This document shows positions 41,212-50,154 of a stretch of 64,000 nucleotides of DNA, in pieces (position 1 is the stretch's first letter; each line of letters opens with the position of its first letter). The translations under genes and the position numbers were made by a program. The DNA is taken from the NCBI RefSeq assembly GCF_016785085.1, contig NZ_JAENHO010000014.1, positions 1-64,000 of the forward strand, written 5' to 3'. The DNA comes from Paractinoplanes lichenicola. GTDB taxonomy: Bacteria > Actinomycetota > Actinomycetes > Mycobacteriales > Micromonosporaceae. The notes beneath the pieces are model-generated. The model was not told the DNA's origin, searched no databases, and was given only the letters and a program-made list of their open reading frames with translations.

Positions 41212-42260
41212 AAGCGCTCCTCCAGCACGGTGGTCAGGGTGTCGACGAAAGCGTCGGTGGTGGCAGTGTCGCGCACCGCGATCCGCAGCCAGTCGGCGCC
41301 CAGCCCGGGAAAGGTGTCGCCGCGGCGCACGGCATAACCCCGTTCCCGCAGCTCAAGGCGGATTTTGTCGGCGCCGGGGAGGCGTACGGAAACGAAGGCA
41401 CTGGCCGGATCGCCCGCGACCGTGAGGTTCGGCACGTGCCGGAGCCGTCGCACCAGGTGCGCGCGCTCGGCCGCGAGGCGGGTCGCGATCACCCGTTCGG
41501 CCTCGACCGCGACCGGCGAGGCGCAGGCGATGGCGGCGGCCAGCGCGGGCGTCGAGACGGCCCAGAGCGGCTGCGCGGCGGCCAGGCGGGGCAGCAAGTC
41601 GGCCGGGCCGAGCAGATAGCCGATGCGCAGGCCGGCCAGCCCCCACGTCTTGGTCAGGCTGCGCAGCACGACCAGGCCGGGCAGGTCGGCCCGGCCCGCC
41701 AGCGACTCCGGCTCCCCCGCCACGCCGTCGCGACAGGTCGTGTCCGAGAACGCCTCGTCGACGACCAGCACGCGGCCGGGCCGGGCGAGCCGGGCGATCT
41801 CGGCCGCCGGGTGCAGCACCGAGGTCGGGTTGGTGGGGTTGCCGACGAAGACCAGGTCGGCCTGGGCGGGCACGAGCGACGCGTCGAGGCGGAACCCGTC
41901 CTCCTCGCGCAGCAGCACCCGCTCGACGGTGTGGCCGGCGTTGCGCAGGGCGGCCTCGGGCTCGGTGAACTGCGGATGCACCACGACCGGGCGCCGGGCG
42001 TCGCGCAGGGCCTGGGCCAGCAGCACGAAGGCCTGGGCCGCGCCCGCGGTCAGCAGCACCTCGGACGGGTCGCGGCCGTGCCGGGCGGCCACGGCGGCGG
42101 TCGCCTCGGTGGCGTCGGGATAGGCCGCGAGGCCGCCCAGCGACTCCCGGAGGGGCTCGGCGAGCCATGCCGGCATGGGCTCGTGACGCACGTTGACCGC
42201 CAGATCGATCAGTCCGGCGCCCACCTCCGTGTCGCCGTGATGGCCGAGGTCGACAGTCAT
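41208..42260 (-). CDS. cobC: PLP-dependent aminotransferase, Rv2231c/CobC-type threonine-phosphate decarboxylase
   Basis: A 350-residue fold-type I PLP protein: YPDATEATAAVAARHGRDPS, LTAGAAQAFVLL, VFVGNPTNPTSVLHP, VVDEAFSD and the PLP lysine in LRSLTKTWGLAGLRIGY. Members of this group make (R)-1-amino-2-propanol phosphate for the corrin nucleotide loop, and the cobT neighbour supports that. A histidinol-phosphate aminotransferase would look similar but would normally lie in a his operon. It is first of the cobC-cobT-cobA operon. Confidence 0.9.
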   Translation of the reverse strand: MTVDLGHHGDTEVGAGLIDLAVNVRHEPMPAWLAEPLRESLGGLAAYPDATEATAAVAARHGRDPSEVLLTAGAAQAFVLLAQALRDARRPVVVHPQFTEPEAALRNAGHTVERVLLREEDGFRLDASLVPAQADLVFVGNPTNPTSVLHPAAEIARLARPGRVLVVDEAFSDTTCRDGVAGEPESLAGRADLPGLVVLRSLTKTWGLAGLRIGYLLGPADLLPRLAAAQPLWAVSTPALAAAIACASPVAVEAERVIATRLAAERAHLVRRLRHVPNLTVAGDPASAFVSVRLPGADKIRLELRERGYAVRRGDTFPGLGADWLRIAVRDTATTDAFVDTLTTVLEERL

Positions 42261-42340
42261 GGCCTCAGCATGCCCGACCCGATCGGCGTCTTACTTTCGG
42301 CCGATCCGTCCGGTCATGAATAGTTTTGTCATACCTTCAT

Positions 42341-44548
42341 ATGGTGGCAGCCGGAAAAGTCGCTCCCCTCGTCCGTGCCGGCCTGATCGCGGGTCTCGTG
42401 ATCGCCGGTCTCGCCTACCCCCTAGCCGCCCTCGCCGGTCTCGGCGTCAAGGCGGGCACCGAGGCTCTGCAGAGCCTGCCCGAAGAGTTGATCGAGGTGC
42501 CCACGGCCCAGACCACCTACGTGTACGCCAAGGACAACCGGACGCTGCTGACGATGTTCTACGAGGAGCATCGGAAGCCGATCAAGATCGCCGACATGTC
42601 GCCGTACATCACGCAGGCGATCGTCGCGTCCGAGGACACCCGCTTCTACGAGCACAACGGCGTCGACGCCAAGGGCGTGGCCCGCGCGTTCGTGGCCAAC
42701 CAGAAGGCGGGCGGGGTCTCGCAGGGCGCGTCGACGCTGACCATGCAGTACGTGCGGATGGCGCTGCGGGACGGCGCGCAGACCCCGAAGGAGGCGCTGG
42801 AGGCCACCGAGCAGACGACCCAGCGCAAACTGCGGGAGATGCGGATGGCCATCGAGCTCGAGAAGCGCATGTCGAAGCAGGAGATCCTCGAGCGCTACCT
42901 CAACGCGGCGTACTACGGCCACCGGGCGTACGGGATCTTCGCCGCCTCTCAGGTCTTCTTCTCCAAGCTGCCCCGGGACCTCGACCTGAACGAGGCCGCG
43001 CTGCTGGCGGGCCTGGTCAAGGCGCCGTCGGCCTACGACCCGGCGACCCAGGACCGGCAGGCCGCGACGAGCCGGCGCAACTACGTGATCGACCAGATGC
43101 TCAAGATCAAGGCGATCACGCCGCAGCAGGCCGCCCAGGCCAAGCGCGAGCCGATCAAGCTCAAGCTGAGCGCGCCACCGAACGACTGCATCAGCATCGC
43201 CGGCAAGCACAACGACTGGGGCTTCTTCTGCGACTACCTGAAGTCGTGGTGGAAGGAGCAGCCCGCCTTCGGCAGCAACCCGATGGAGCGCGAGGAGAAC
43301 CTGCGGCGCGGCGGCTACCGGATCGTCACCTCGATCGACCCCAAGGTGCAGGCGTCGGCGATGAAGCACATCCTCGACAAGGAGAAGCGGCGCAGCCGGA
43401 TCGCGCACGGCCAGGTGATCATCGAGCCGAACACCGGCCGGGTGGTGAGCATGGCGGTCAACCGGCGCTACTCGCTCGACCAGCGGGACAACGAGAAGCA
43501 CAGCCGCTTCCGCAAGCTCAAGGGCAACTATCCGAACACGGTGAACCCGCTGCTCGGCGGGGGCTCGATGGCCGGCTACCAGGCGGGCTCGACCTTCAAG
43601 ATCTTCACGATGCTGGCCGCGCTCGACGAGGGGATGCCGCTGAGCACGTCGTACTACAGCCCGCAGCGGTTCTACTCAAAATACATCACCGCGCCCGGAC
43701 CGGCGACCTGCGGGGTGCACTGGTGCCCGAAGAACTCGACGGCGTCGATGACCGGCGATCAGACCATGTGGAGCGGCTTCGGCAAGTCGGTCAACACGTA
43801 CTTCGTGCAGCTCGAGCAGAAGGTCGGGGCGGACAAGGCGGTCAAGATGGCCGAGCGGCTGGGGCTGCGCTGGCGCACCGACATCGACCGCAAGCTGGCC
43901 TCGCCCGAGCACGCCTCGGGGTGGGGCGCGTTCACGCTGGGGGTCAGCGACGTCACGCCGATCGAGATGGCCAACGTCTTCGCCACCCTGGCCGCCGAGG
44001 GCAACTACTGCGAACCCCTGCCCGTACGGGCGATCAAGACCAGGGACGGGAAGGACGCGACCTTCAAGGGGAAGGTGATCGCGGCCCCGCGCTGCCACCG
44101 CGCGGTCAGTGCCGACGTGGCTCGCGCGGCCACCGACGCCGCCCGCTGCGTCACCGGCTACGGCGCGGCCCGGGGCGGCTGCGGCGGCTGGGGCACCTCC
44201 GAGATGGTCTACGGCACCTTGAAGCGCCCGGTGGCCGGCAAGAGCGGCACGACGGACAGCAACAAGAGCGCCTGGTTCTGCGGCTTCACCCCGCAGCTGG
44301 CCGCGGCCGCCTTCGTCGCCGACCCCGACAACCCGGAGAAGAACGTCGGCTCGAACCGCTCGACCACCTCGAAATTCACTGTCGCGGAGACGTTGAAGGA
44401 CGCGTTGAAGGGCCAGCCGAAGGCGAAGTTCACCCCGCCCTCGGACGACCTCGTCTCGCGCTGGCGGGACCGTGACCGCGACCGCGATCGGGACAGCGAC
44501 TACGACAGCGAGCGGGACGACGAACGGGACGACGAGCAGGGCGACTAG
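42341..44548 (+). CDS. Class A penicillin-binding protein (bifunctional transglycosylase/transpeptidase)
   Basis: Polymerises and cross-links peptidoglycan outside the membrane. The 735-residue protein has one N-terminal helix, a GT51 domain (VASEDTRFYEHNGVD, TLTMQYVRMAL, RKLREMRMAIELEKR, LNAAYYGHRAYGI) and a transpeptidase domain with SxxK in AGSTFKIF, SxN in KSVNTYF and KSGTTDSNKSAWFCG. Several Cys pairs (CGVHWC, CGG) are in the extracytoplasmic part. The tail is highly charged (RDRDRDRDSDYDSERDDE). TAGTTT at 42321-42326 is a likely -10. Confidence 0.95.
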   Translation: MVAAGKVAPLVRAGLIAGLVIAGLAYPLAALAGLGVKAGTEALQSLPEELIEVPTAQTTYVYAKDNRTLLTMFYEEHRKPIKIADMSPYITQAIVASEDTRFYEHNGVDAKGVARAFVANQKAGGVSQGASTLTMQYVRMALRDGAQTPKEALEATEQTTQRKLREMRMAIELEKRMSKQEILERYLNAAYYGHRAYGIFAASQVFFSKLPRDLDLNEAALLAGLVKAPSAYDPATQDRQAATSRRNYVIDQMLKIKAITPQQAAQAKREPIKLKLSAPPNDCISIAGKHNDWGFFCDYLKSWWKEQPAFGSNPMEREENLRRGGYRIVTSIDPKVQASAMKHILDKEKRRSRIAHGQVIIEPNTGRVVSMAVNRRYSLDQRDNEKHSRFRKLKGNYPNTVNPLLGGGSMAGYQAGSTFKIFTMLAALDEGMPLSTSYYSPQRFYSKYITAPGPATCGVHWCPKNSTASMTGDQTMWSGFGKSVNTYFVQLEQKVGADKAVKMAERLGLRWRTDIDRKLASPEHASGWGAFTLGVSDVTPIEMANVFATLAAEGNYCEPLPVRAIKTRDGKDATFKGKVIAAPRCHRAVSADVARAATDAARCVTGYGAARGGCGGWGTSEMVYGTLKRPVAGKSGTTDSNKSAWFCGFTPQLAAAAFVADPDNPEKNVGSNRSTTSKFTVAETLKDALKGQPKAKFTPPSDDLVSRWRDRDRDRDRDSDYDSERDDERDDEQGD

Positions 44549-45159
44549 GCCGCCGCGGCCCGGCGCCGGGGCGGCGGGCGCCACTTGGCGTCGCGGCCGG
44601 CCAGGGCCAGGGCCTGGTCGAGCAGGGTGGCCTCGTCGTCGACGGGCACGACCGGGCCGAACAGGCCGGGCGTGCCCTCGGCGGGGCCGCCGGACAGGAA
44701 CTCGATGAGCGGCTCGAGGGTGCGCGGGTCGGCGAAGTATTCCTGACCGGTGCCGCGGGCGAGATCCCAGCTGTGCATGATCAGCTCGCTCATCGCGACG
44801 TGGCCCAGCGCGGCGGCCGGCATGGTGACGCCGCCCGCCTGCGACGTGCCCGTCCAGGCGGCGGGATCCTTCCACGCCGTGGCCAGGTCTTCGAGCAGGA
44901 CGGGCAGGCGGCTGCGCCAATGCCGGCTCAGATGCTGGGCGGAGGGGACGGGCGCCGACGTCGTCTCGGCGGCGCTGAAGCGCTTGTGGGCGGCCTGGGT
45001 GAAGGCCACCGACAGACCCATCAAATGGTCGAGAAGGGTGGCGACTGTCCACTCGGGACAGGGCGTGGGATTCGACAGCTCGCCGTCGTCGACGCCGAGC
45101 AACAGTGCCCGCAGCCCACGGACCGGAGGGTCGAAATCCAGAGGAACACGATCGGCCAC
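44545..45159 (-). CDS. Maleylpyruvate isomerase-type (DinB-like) metal-binding protein, TIGR03086-like
   Basis: A 204-residue protein with LDFDPPVRGLRALLLGVDDG, LSNPTPCPEWTVATLLDHLMG (metal-site His), SRHWRSRL and MSELIMHSWDLARGTGQEY (HxWD motif). This is the actinobacterial DinB/MDMPI group, often linked to thiol-dependent chemistry. GGAGG sits 6 nt before GTG 45159 but directly against an ATG at 45165, so GTG is the better start. Its stop overlaps the penicillin-binding protein stop by 4 bp on the opposite strand. Confidence 0.85.
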   Translation of the reverse strand: MADRVPLDFDPPVRGLRALLLGVDDGELSNPTPCPEWTVATLLDHLMGLSVAFTQAAHKRFSAAETTSAPVPSAQHLSRHWRSRLPVLLEDLATAWKDPAAWTGTSQAGGVTMPAAALGHVAMSELIMHSWDLARGTGQEYFADPRTLEPLIEFLSGGPAEGTPGLFGPVVPVDDEATLLDQALALAGRDAKWRPPPRRRAAAA

Positions 45160-45289
45160 GGCCATCCTCCTTCGCGTCGTACCTGTTAACCCCACGTTAC
45201 GGCCGGGGTACGACAGTTTCTCGCTCGCCGAAGGGCGTTTTCACGGATGCTTCCCGGCAGCGCGCATTTCCGCATGTCGATCTTGCATT

Positions 45290-46747
45290 TCAGGACGTGG
45301 TGATGTCTACCGTGTCACTGAGATTCGGCTTCGGCTCGAGTTGCGCCGGAGGCTGCACCGGCCGCACGGGGACGGGCGGCAGCAGCGGCGCCGGTCCCGC
45401 CATGGCGGCCGAGACGACCCGCTTGGCGATCTCGGGCGCGGCCGCCCAGTGCAGGCCCAGCTGCGAGGCGTGCACCTGCCGCCAGACGAAGCCCTCGGGG
45501 TTGCCGCCCGACCAGGTCCAGGCGGGGACGGCGCCGGCACGCGGCGTGACGATCGCCCGGTGCTGTTTGTAACCGGTGATGCGGGCGCCGGCCGGGGCCA
45601 GCGGCGAGGTGGTCGGCGCGGTCGCCTCGCGATAGCCGGCCACGGTCTGCTCGCCGGTCTCCGCCGTGATGTCGAGGACGGCGCACATCGGCCGGCCGTC
45701 GAGGTCACGGCCCAGCCACGGCAGCGCCACCCCCTCGGCGATCACCGGCCAGCCGTCGGCGGCGAACTGGGCCACCGCGTTGCACAGCCGGCGGTTGGCC
45801 GACAGCTCCTCCGCATAGCCCTCGGGCAGGCCGCCCCCGACGATCAGGGCCCGGGTGCCCGCGGGCAGGCACTCGTCGCGCAACGGGTCGACCACTGCCA
45901 CGTCGGCGCCGGCCGCGGTGAGCAGCTCGGCCGTCTCGACGTACGTGAAAGGGGCGCCCGGGCCGCCGGCCAGCGCGACCACCGGACGCTGCTCGAACGC
46001 CTCGCCGCCGGCCGCCTCCCCCGGCGTCCAGATCGGGCCTGGCAGCGGGGGCGCGGAATTCGCCAGCGCCATGATGCGGTCGATGTCGAGACCGGCGCCG
46101 ACGGCCTCGCCCAGCCGGCGCACGGCCCGGCTCGCCTCGACCGTACGGTGGGCCACCGGCACCGGGCCGTGCGAGCGCGCGGGCAGCACATTGGGCAGGT
46201 CACCGCGGCGCAGCGCGCCCAGCACCGGCATGCCGATGTCGTCGAGGGCGGTACGCAGCATCTGCTCGTGCCGCGGCGACGCGACCCGGTTGAGGATCAC
46301 CCCGCCCAGGTGCACCATCTCGTCGAACATGCGGAAGCCGTGCACCAGGGCGGCCAGGGAATGCCCCATCGACGCCACATCGACGACCAGCACGACCGGG
46401 GCGTGCAGCACGGCGGCGACCGCGGCCGTCCCGTCGATCTCGGGCTGGCCGGTCAGCGAGTCGAACAGGCCCATCGCGCCCTCGATCACCGACAGCTGCG
46501 CGCCCGAGGAGCCGTGCAGGAAAAGCGGAGCAATGCGCTGGGCGCCGACCAGCCGCGGATCGAGGTTGCGACCGGGGCGGCCGGCGGCGAGACCGAGATA
46601 GGCGGCGTCGGTGTGATCCGGGCCGACCTTGAACCCGGCCGCCGGGATGCCCCGAGCCGCGCACGCCGCGAGCAGGCCGACCGCGATCGCGGTCTTGCCG
46701 TGCCCCGAGGCGGGGGCGCTCACGACCAGGCGGGGCTGGGCGCTCAT
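45290..46747 (-). CDS. cobB: Cobyrinic acid a,c-diamide synthase-like protein lacking the glutaminase cysteine
   Basis: CobB/CbiA amidates carboxylates a and c of the corrin ring, using ATP and glutamine. The 485-residue protein has an intact ATPase half: LVVSAPASGHGKTAIAVGL, GFKVGPDHTD, VIEGAMGLFD. The glutaminase half has GGGLPEGYAEELSAN, but the elbow that normally reads AEC(G/A)GL is IAEGVALPWL: Gly339 (codon at 45731-45733) replaces the nucleophilic Cys. The C-terminal RQVHASQLGLHW with the His is kept. It may use free ammonia or be a diverged paralogue. ATG 46747 has GGGAGAG ahead. It stands alone, divergent from SURF1. Confidence 0.85.
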   Translation of the reverse strand: MSAQPRLVVSAPASGHGKTAIAVGLLAACAARGIPAAGFKVGPDHTDAAYLGLAAGRPGRNLDPRLVGAQRIAPLFLHGSSGAQLSVIEGAMGLFDSLTGQPEIDGTAAVAAVLHAPVVLVVDVASMGHSLAALVHGFRMFDEMVHLGGVILNRVASPRHEQMLRTALDDIGMPVLGALRRGDLPNVLPARSHGPVPVAHRTVEASRAVRRLGEAVGAGLDIDRIMALANSAPPLPGPIWTPGEAAGGEAFEQRPVVALAGGPGAPFTYVETAELLTAAGADVAVVDPLRDECLPAGTRALIVGGGLPEGYAEELSANRRLCNAVAQFAADGWPVIAEGVALPWLGRDLDGRPMCAVLDITAETGEQTVAGYREATAPTTSPLAPAGARITGYKQHRAIVTPRAGAVPAWTWSGGNPEGFVWRQVHASQLGLHWAAAPEIAKRVVSAAMAGPAPLLPPVPVRPVQPPAQLEPKPNLSDTVDITTS

Positions 46748-46836
46748 CAATGACTCTCCCGGTGCGTGTATCGCCTGCTGTCGACTGCCGGAGTGGGACA
46801 GTACCCGGCGCGGGCGCCGGCCAGCAGGGCGACGGG

Positions 46837-46842
46837 TAGCCT
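46837..46842 (+). promoter_or_regulatory. -10 element of a leaderless promoter (SURF1)
   Basis: TAGCCT ends 6 bp before the GTG at 46849. Confidence 0.5.
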
Positions 46843-46848
46843 CGTTGC

Positions 46849-47934
46849 GTGTACCGCTTCCTGCTGAGCCCCCGCTGGCTCGCCGCGGCCGCGCTGGCCG
46901 TGGCGGCGGCGTTGGTGATGGTGATGCTCGGCAACTGGCAGCTGCGGCGCTACGAGGAGCGCAGCGCGATCAACGATCGCATCGACGCCGCCGATTCGGT
47001 AGCCGCCGTCCCGCTCACCTCGGTGCTGACCCGGCCGGCCACCGCGGGCGTGGCCGGCGCGGCCCCCGGCAAGGACCTGGCCTGGACAAAGGTGACCGTG
47101 AGCGGGCGCTACGACCCGGCCCACGAGATCCAGGCGCGGGGCCGCACGGTCGACGGGGACGTGGGCTTCGAGATCGTGACGCCGCTCGTGCTGGCGGACG
47201 GCACGGCCGTGCTGGTCGACCGGGGCTGGGTGCCGGCGCCCGCCGGCGGGGCCCTGGCCGCGCCCGAGGTGCCGCCCGCGCCGAGCGGCCCGGTGACGGT
47301 GGTCGGCCAGGTGCACCTGTCGGAAAGCCGACCCGCGGCGATCGAGCAGCGCAACGGGCGGCTCGACACCCGGCGGATCTCCCTGCCCAGGCTCGCGCCG
47401 GAAATGCCCTACCCGGTGTACGGGGCTTATGTGCTGCTCACCACCCAGACGCCGGCGGCCGATACGGCCTTCACGCGCATCCCGATCGACCACGAGGACT
47501 CGTGGCAGAACGGGGGGTATGCGGTGCAGTGGTGGCTGTTCGCGCTGATGGCTCTGGCCGCCTATGGGTATTACGCCCGCAAGGAGGCGAAGGGGCCCGC
47601 ACCGGCGCGGTCACCGGCCACACCGGCCCGCGCCCCCGTCGGCGACCGGGTCGAGGAGGCCGACCGGCGGCGCGCGGCTTCAGGCGACCGCGTGGAAGAG
47701 GCCGACCGGCGGCGTGCGGCTTCAGGTGATCGCGTGGAAAAGCCCGACCGGCGGCGTGCGGCTTCAGGTGATCGCGTGGAAGAGGCCGACCGGCGGCGTG
47801 CGGCCGCGTCGGGTGACCGGGTCGAGGAGGCGGATCGCAAGCGGGCCGCCGCGAAGGCGACGCAGGGTGACCGCGTCTCGGATGCCGACCGTGCCCGCGA
47901 GGCCGCGGCCCGGGGCGGAACCGACCAGGCCTGA
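46849..47934 (+). CDS. SURF1-family cytochrome oxidase assembly protein with a repeat tail
   Basis: A 361-residue membrane protein: helix 1 (WLAAAALAVAAALVMVMLGNWQLRR in part), an extracytoplasmic domain (VTVSGRYDP, VLVDRGWVPAPA, VYGAYVLLTTQTP, DHEDSWQNGGYAVQWW) and helix 2 (LFALMALAAYGYYARKEAK). SURF1 helps haem a insertion into cytochrome c oxidase. Residues 265-361 are an unusual cytoplasmic tail of six GDRVEEADRRRAAS-type repeats not part of the family core. Start GTG, leaderless. Confidence 0.9.
   Translation: MYRFLLSPRWLAAAALAVAAALVMVMLGNWQLRRYEERSAINDRIDAADSVAAVPLTSVLTRPATAGVAGAAPGKDLAWTKVTVSGRYDPAHEIQARGRTVDGDVGFEIVTPLVLADGTAVLVDRGWVPAPAGGALAAPEVPPAPSGPVTVVGQVHLSESRPAAIEQRNGRLDTRRISLPRLAPEMPYPVYGAYVLLTTQTPAADTAFTRIPIDHEDSWQNGGYAVQWWLFALMALAAYGYYARKEAKGPAPARSPATPARAPVGDRVEEADRRRAASGDRVEEADRRRAASGDRVEKPDRRRAASGDRVEEADRRRAAASGDRVEEADRKRAAAKATQGDRVSDADRAREAAARGGTDQA
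47641..47919 (+). repeat. 42-bp coding minisatellite in the SURF1 tail
   Basis: Three exact-length 42-bp units (GDRVEEADRRRAAS, with EKPD in the third) are followed by 45-, 54- and 54-bp variants ending in SDADRAREAAARGG. All are in frame. The product is a charged, probably helical stretch with a heptad-like spacing of Val and Ala. Confidence 0.9.
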
Positions 47935-47971
47935 CCGCACAGACCGGTCTGGCGCGCCGCTCGACCTTGTT

Positions 47972-49705
47972 CTACTCGGGTGTGGCGTGGCCTCCGATCG
48001 CGCGGACCGTGTCGATCGTGTCGGCCTCGGTGGCCGGCTTGTCGTCGCGATAGCGCAGCACCCGGGCGAACCGCAGGGCCACGCCGCCGGGATAGCGCGG
48101 GGACGTCTGCACGCCGTCGAAGGCGATCTCGACCACCTGCACAGGCCGCACCCGCACCACCCAGCCGTCGTCGCCGGTCGCCAGCTCCTGGAAGCGCTCG
48201 GTCTGCCAGCGCAGCAACTCGTCGGTCAGGCCCTTGAACGTCTTGCCGAGCATCACGAACCCGCCCGTCTCGGGGTCGCGCGCACCCAGATGCAGGTTGG
48301 ACAGCCAGCCCTTGCGCCGGCCGTGCCCCCACTCGACGGCCAGCACTACGAGGTCGAGGGTGTGCCGGGGTTTGACCTTGACCCAGGCCGAGCCGCGGCG
48401 GCCCACGTCGTACGGCGCCTCGGCCGCCTTGATGACCACGCCCTCCTGCCCGGCCGCGAGCGCGGCGGCGAAGGCCGCGGCGGCCTCCTCCTCGCTGGTC
48501 ACGGTCGTGCGGCCGACGATCAGGTCGGCGGGCAGCGCGTCGGCCAGCGCCTGCCAGCGGACGTGGCCCGGCTCGTCGATCAGGTCGACACCGTCGAGGT
48601 GGAGGATGTCGAAGAAGAACGGCACCAGCGCCAGTTGATCACCGGGCCGGGCCGCGCCACCCGAGCCACCGACAGCTTCAGGACCGACGGCCGCGTCGGA
48701 GCCGGCGGTCGCATCGGAGCTGGCGGTCGCGTCGAAGCCAGCGGTCGCGTCCGAGTCGGCGGGCGCGGCGGACTGGACGGCGGTCGCGGCGGACTGGGCG
48801 GCGGGCGCGGCGGACTGGGCGGCGGCGGCCGACTTGCGGCGCGCGGCGGCCGTGCCCCGAGTGGCGGCCCGGCTTGAAGTCTCCTGGAACGGCCGCGGGC
48901 GGCCCGAGGCGTCGAGCGTCATCGCCTCGCCGTCGAGCACCGCCTCGCGCAGCGGAAGCTTGCGGACGGCCTCGACCACCTCGGGCATGCGGGCGGTGAT
49001 GTCGTCGAGGCTGCGGGTGAAGACGGTCACGTCGTCGCCGGAGCGGTGCACCTGGATGCGGATGCCGTCGAGCTTCACGTCGACAGTCGCGGGCATGCCG
49101 GTGGCCAGCAGGGCGGCGCCGACGTCGGGCGCGCTCTGGGCCAGCATCGGGGTGAGCGGGGTGCCGACCCGCAGATGGATCTCGGCCAGGGCGGCCGCGC
49201 CGCCACCGAGCGCGGCCACGGCGACCTGTTTGAGATCGCCGGAGAGCAGCAGCGCCCGGCGCACCGCAGTCAGCGGCACCTCGGCCGCCTTGGCGATCGC
49301 GTCGGCCAGCAGCCCGGCCTGGGCCCCCTGGCGCAGCTCGCCGCTGAACAACCCGACGAGCAGGCGTTGCTCGTCGGCCGTGGCCGCGCCGAACAGGGCG
49401 GCCACCAGCTCGCGCCGCCGGGCCTGCGAGCCGGCCCCGGCGACGACGGAGATCTCGGCGATCAGCGTGTCGACCGCGGCCACCGTGAGCGTGGGCTCGG
49501 CCGCAGGGGCGGGTCGCTCGCGCAGGCTCGCATAACCCACGCCGGTCTGCCGCTGGCGCAGCTCGCCCGCGAGATAGGCCGAGCCGGGACCGATCTCGCC
49601 GGGCTCGAGCCGGCGCAACGCGTCGGCCAGCAACTCGACCTTCGCCTTGCGCCCGGAGGTCGCCGCGACGGCCGTCGAGGTCGCCGCCAGATCCAGGAAT
49701 CGCAC
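47972..49705 (-). CDS. ATP-dependent DNA ligase (LigB-type) with a low-complexity insertion
   Basis: Seals DNA nicks using ATP; in actinobacteria it is an accessory repair ligase. The 577-residue protein has an N-terminal DNA-binding domain (AATSTAVAATSGRKAKVELL), the adenylation lysine in DVKLDGIRIQVHR, VLDGEAMTL, FFFDILHLDG, EGVVIKAAEAPYDVGRRG, WVKVKPRHTLDLVV, and the OB domain. A 65-residue Ala/Ser/Asp insertion after VLDGEAM explains the length above the usual ~510. GTG 49705 with AGGA 7 nt ahead is chosen; GTG 49711 is possible. Confidence 0.92.
   Translation of the reverse strand: MRFLDLAATSTAVAATSGRKAKVELLADALRRLEPGEIGPGSAYLAGELRQRQTGVGYASLRERPAPAAEPTLTVAAVDTLIAEISVVAGAGSQARRRELVAALFGAATADEQRLLVGLFSGELRQGAQAGLLADAIAKAAEVPLTAVRRALLLSGDLKQVAVAALGGGAAALAEIHLRVGTPLTPMLAQSAPDVGAALLATGMPATVDVKLDGIRIQVHRSGDDVTVFTRSLDDITARMPEVVEAVRKLPLREAVLDGEAMTLDASGRPRPFQETSSRAATRGTAAARRKSAAAAQSAAPAAQSAATAVQSAAPADSDATAGFDATASSDATAGSDAAVGPEAVGGSGGAARPGDQLALVPFFFDILHLDGVDLIDEPGHVRWQALADALPADLIVGRTTVTSEEEAAAAFAAALAAGQEGVVIKAAEAPYDVGRRGSAWVKVKPRHTLDLVVLAVEWGHGRRKGWLSNLHLGARDPETGGFVMLGKTFKGLTDELLRWQTERFQELATGDDGWVVRVRPVQVVEIAFDGVQTSPRYPGGVALRFARVLRYRDDKPATEADTIDTVRAIGGHATPE
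48650..48870 (-). repeat. Low-complexity repetitive insertion in the ligase gene
   Basis: In-frame short repeats encode AQSAAPAAQSAATAVQSAAP, then DATAGFDATASSDATAGSD. They sit between the conserved GRPRPFQ and LVPFFFDILHLDG motifs of the adenylation domain. The + strand shows a repeating GCGGTCGCG pattern, as in slippage-grown tracts. Confidence 0.75.
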
Positions 49706-49778
49706 CAACACATCCTGGCAGCACCCCCTGACATTTTCGCCCCGAAGATCGCCGCCGGGGCGAAGAGGAGCGGAGCGC

Positions 49779-50075
49779 TCAGGCGGCTCGCGGCTCGGAG
49801 ATGCGGAAGCCGCGGGCCCGGACGGCGTCGGCCACCCGGGAGAGCTGAGCGTCGATCTCGCACAGCGTGGCCGACAGCTCCTCGAGATGGTCGGTGAGGG
49901 CGCCTTCGGGCCAGTCGGAGACGTCGACCTCGTCCATGGCGCGGACGGCGAACCGCAGCCGGGCGATGGCCTCGAGACGGTCATGGGAGCGCAGGCGATC
50001 GATCGTGTTGCGCGGCCCGGCCAGCTTCGGCCGCACCACCAAGGACACCGTGGCGGGGAGATCGTTCGAACGCAT
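49779..50075 (-). CDS. Small coiled-coil-like protein of unknown function
   Basis: A 98-residue, mostly helical soluble protein (RNTIDRLRSHDRLEAIARL, FAVRAMDEVDVSDWPEGALT, HLEELSATLCEIDAQLSRVA). The -10 TAGGAT 7 bp before the ATG supports both expression and start. No family recognised. It lies between the ligase and FAD monooxygenase genes on the same strand, with separate signals. Confidence 0.6.
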   Translation of the reverse strand: MRSNDLPATVSLVVRPKLAGPRNTIDRLRSHDRLEAIARLRFAVRAMDEVDVSDWPEGALTDHLEELSATLCEIDAQLSRVADAVRARGFRISEPRAA

Positions 50076-50082
50076 GTTCGAT

Positions 50083-50088
50083 ATCCTA
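50083..50088 (-). promoter_or_regulatory. -10 element of a leaderless promoter
   Basis: TAGGAT on the reverse strand ends 7 bp before the ATG at 50075. Confidence 0.5.
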
Positions 50089-50154
50089 ACAGGACGAGAT
50101 CGCGCCCCGCACCGGTTTGCTCTGGGTGACGGGCCGCCCGAGACGCAGCGTGAC

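Noticed and set aside
46748..46848. Cobalamin riboswitch in the cobB-SURF1 gap
   Set aside because: The gap is only about 100 bp and lacks a B12-box-like sequence; a riboswitch would not fit.
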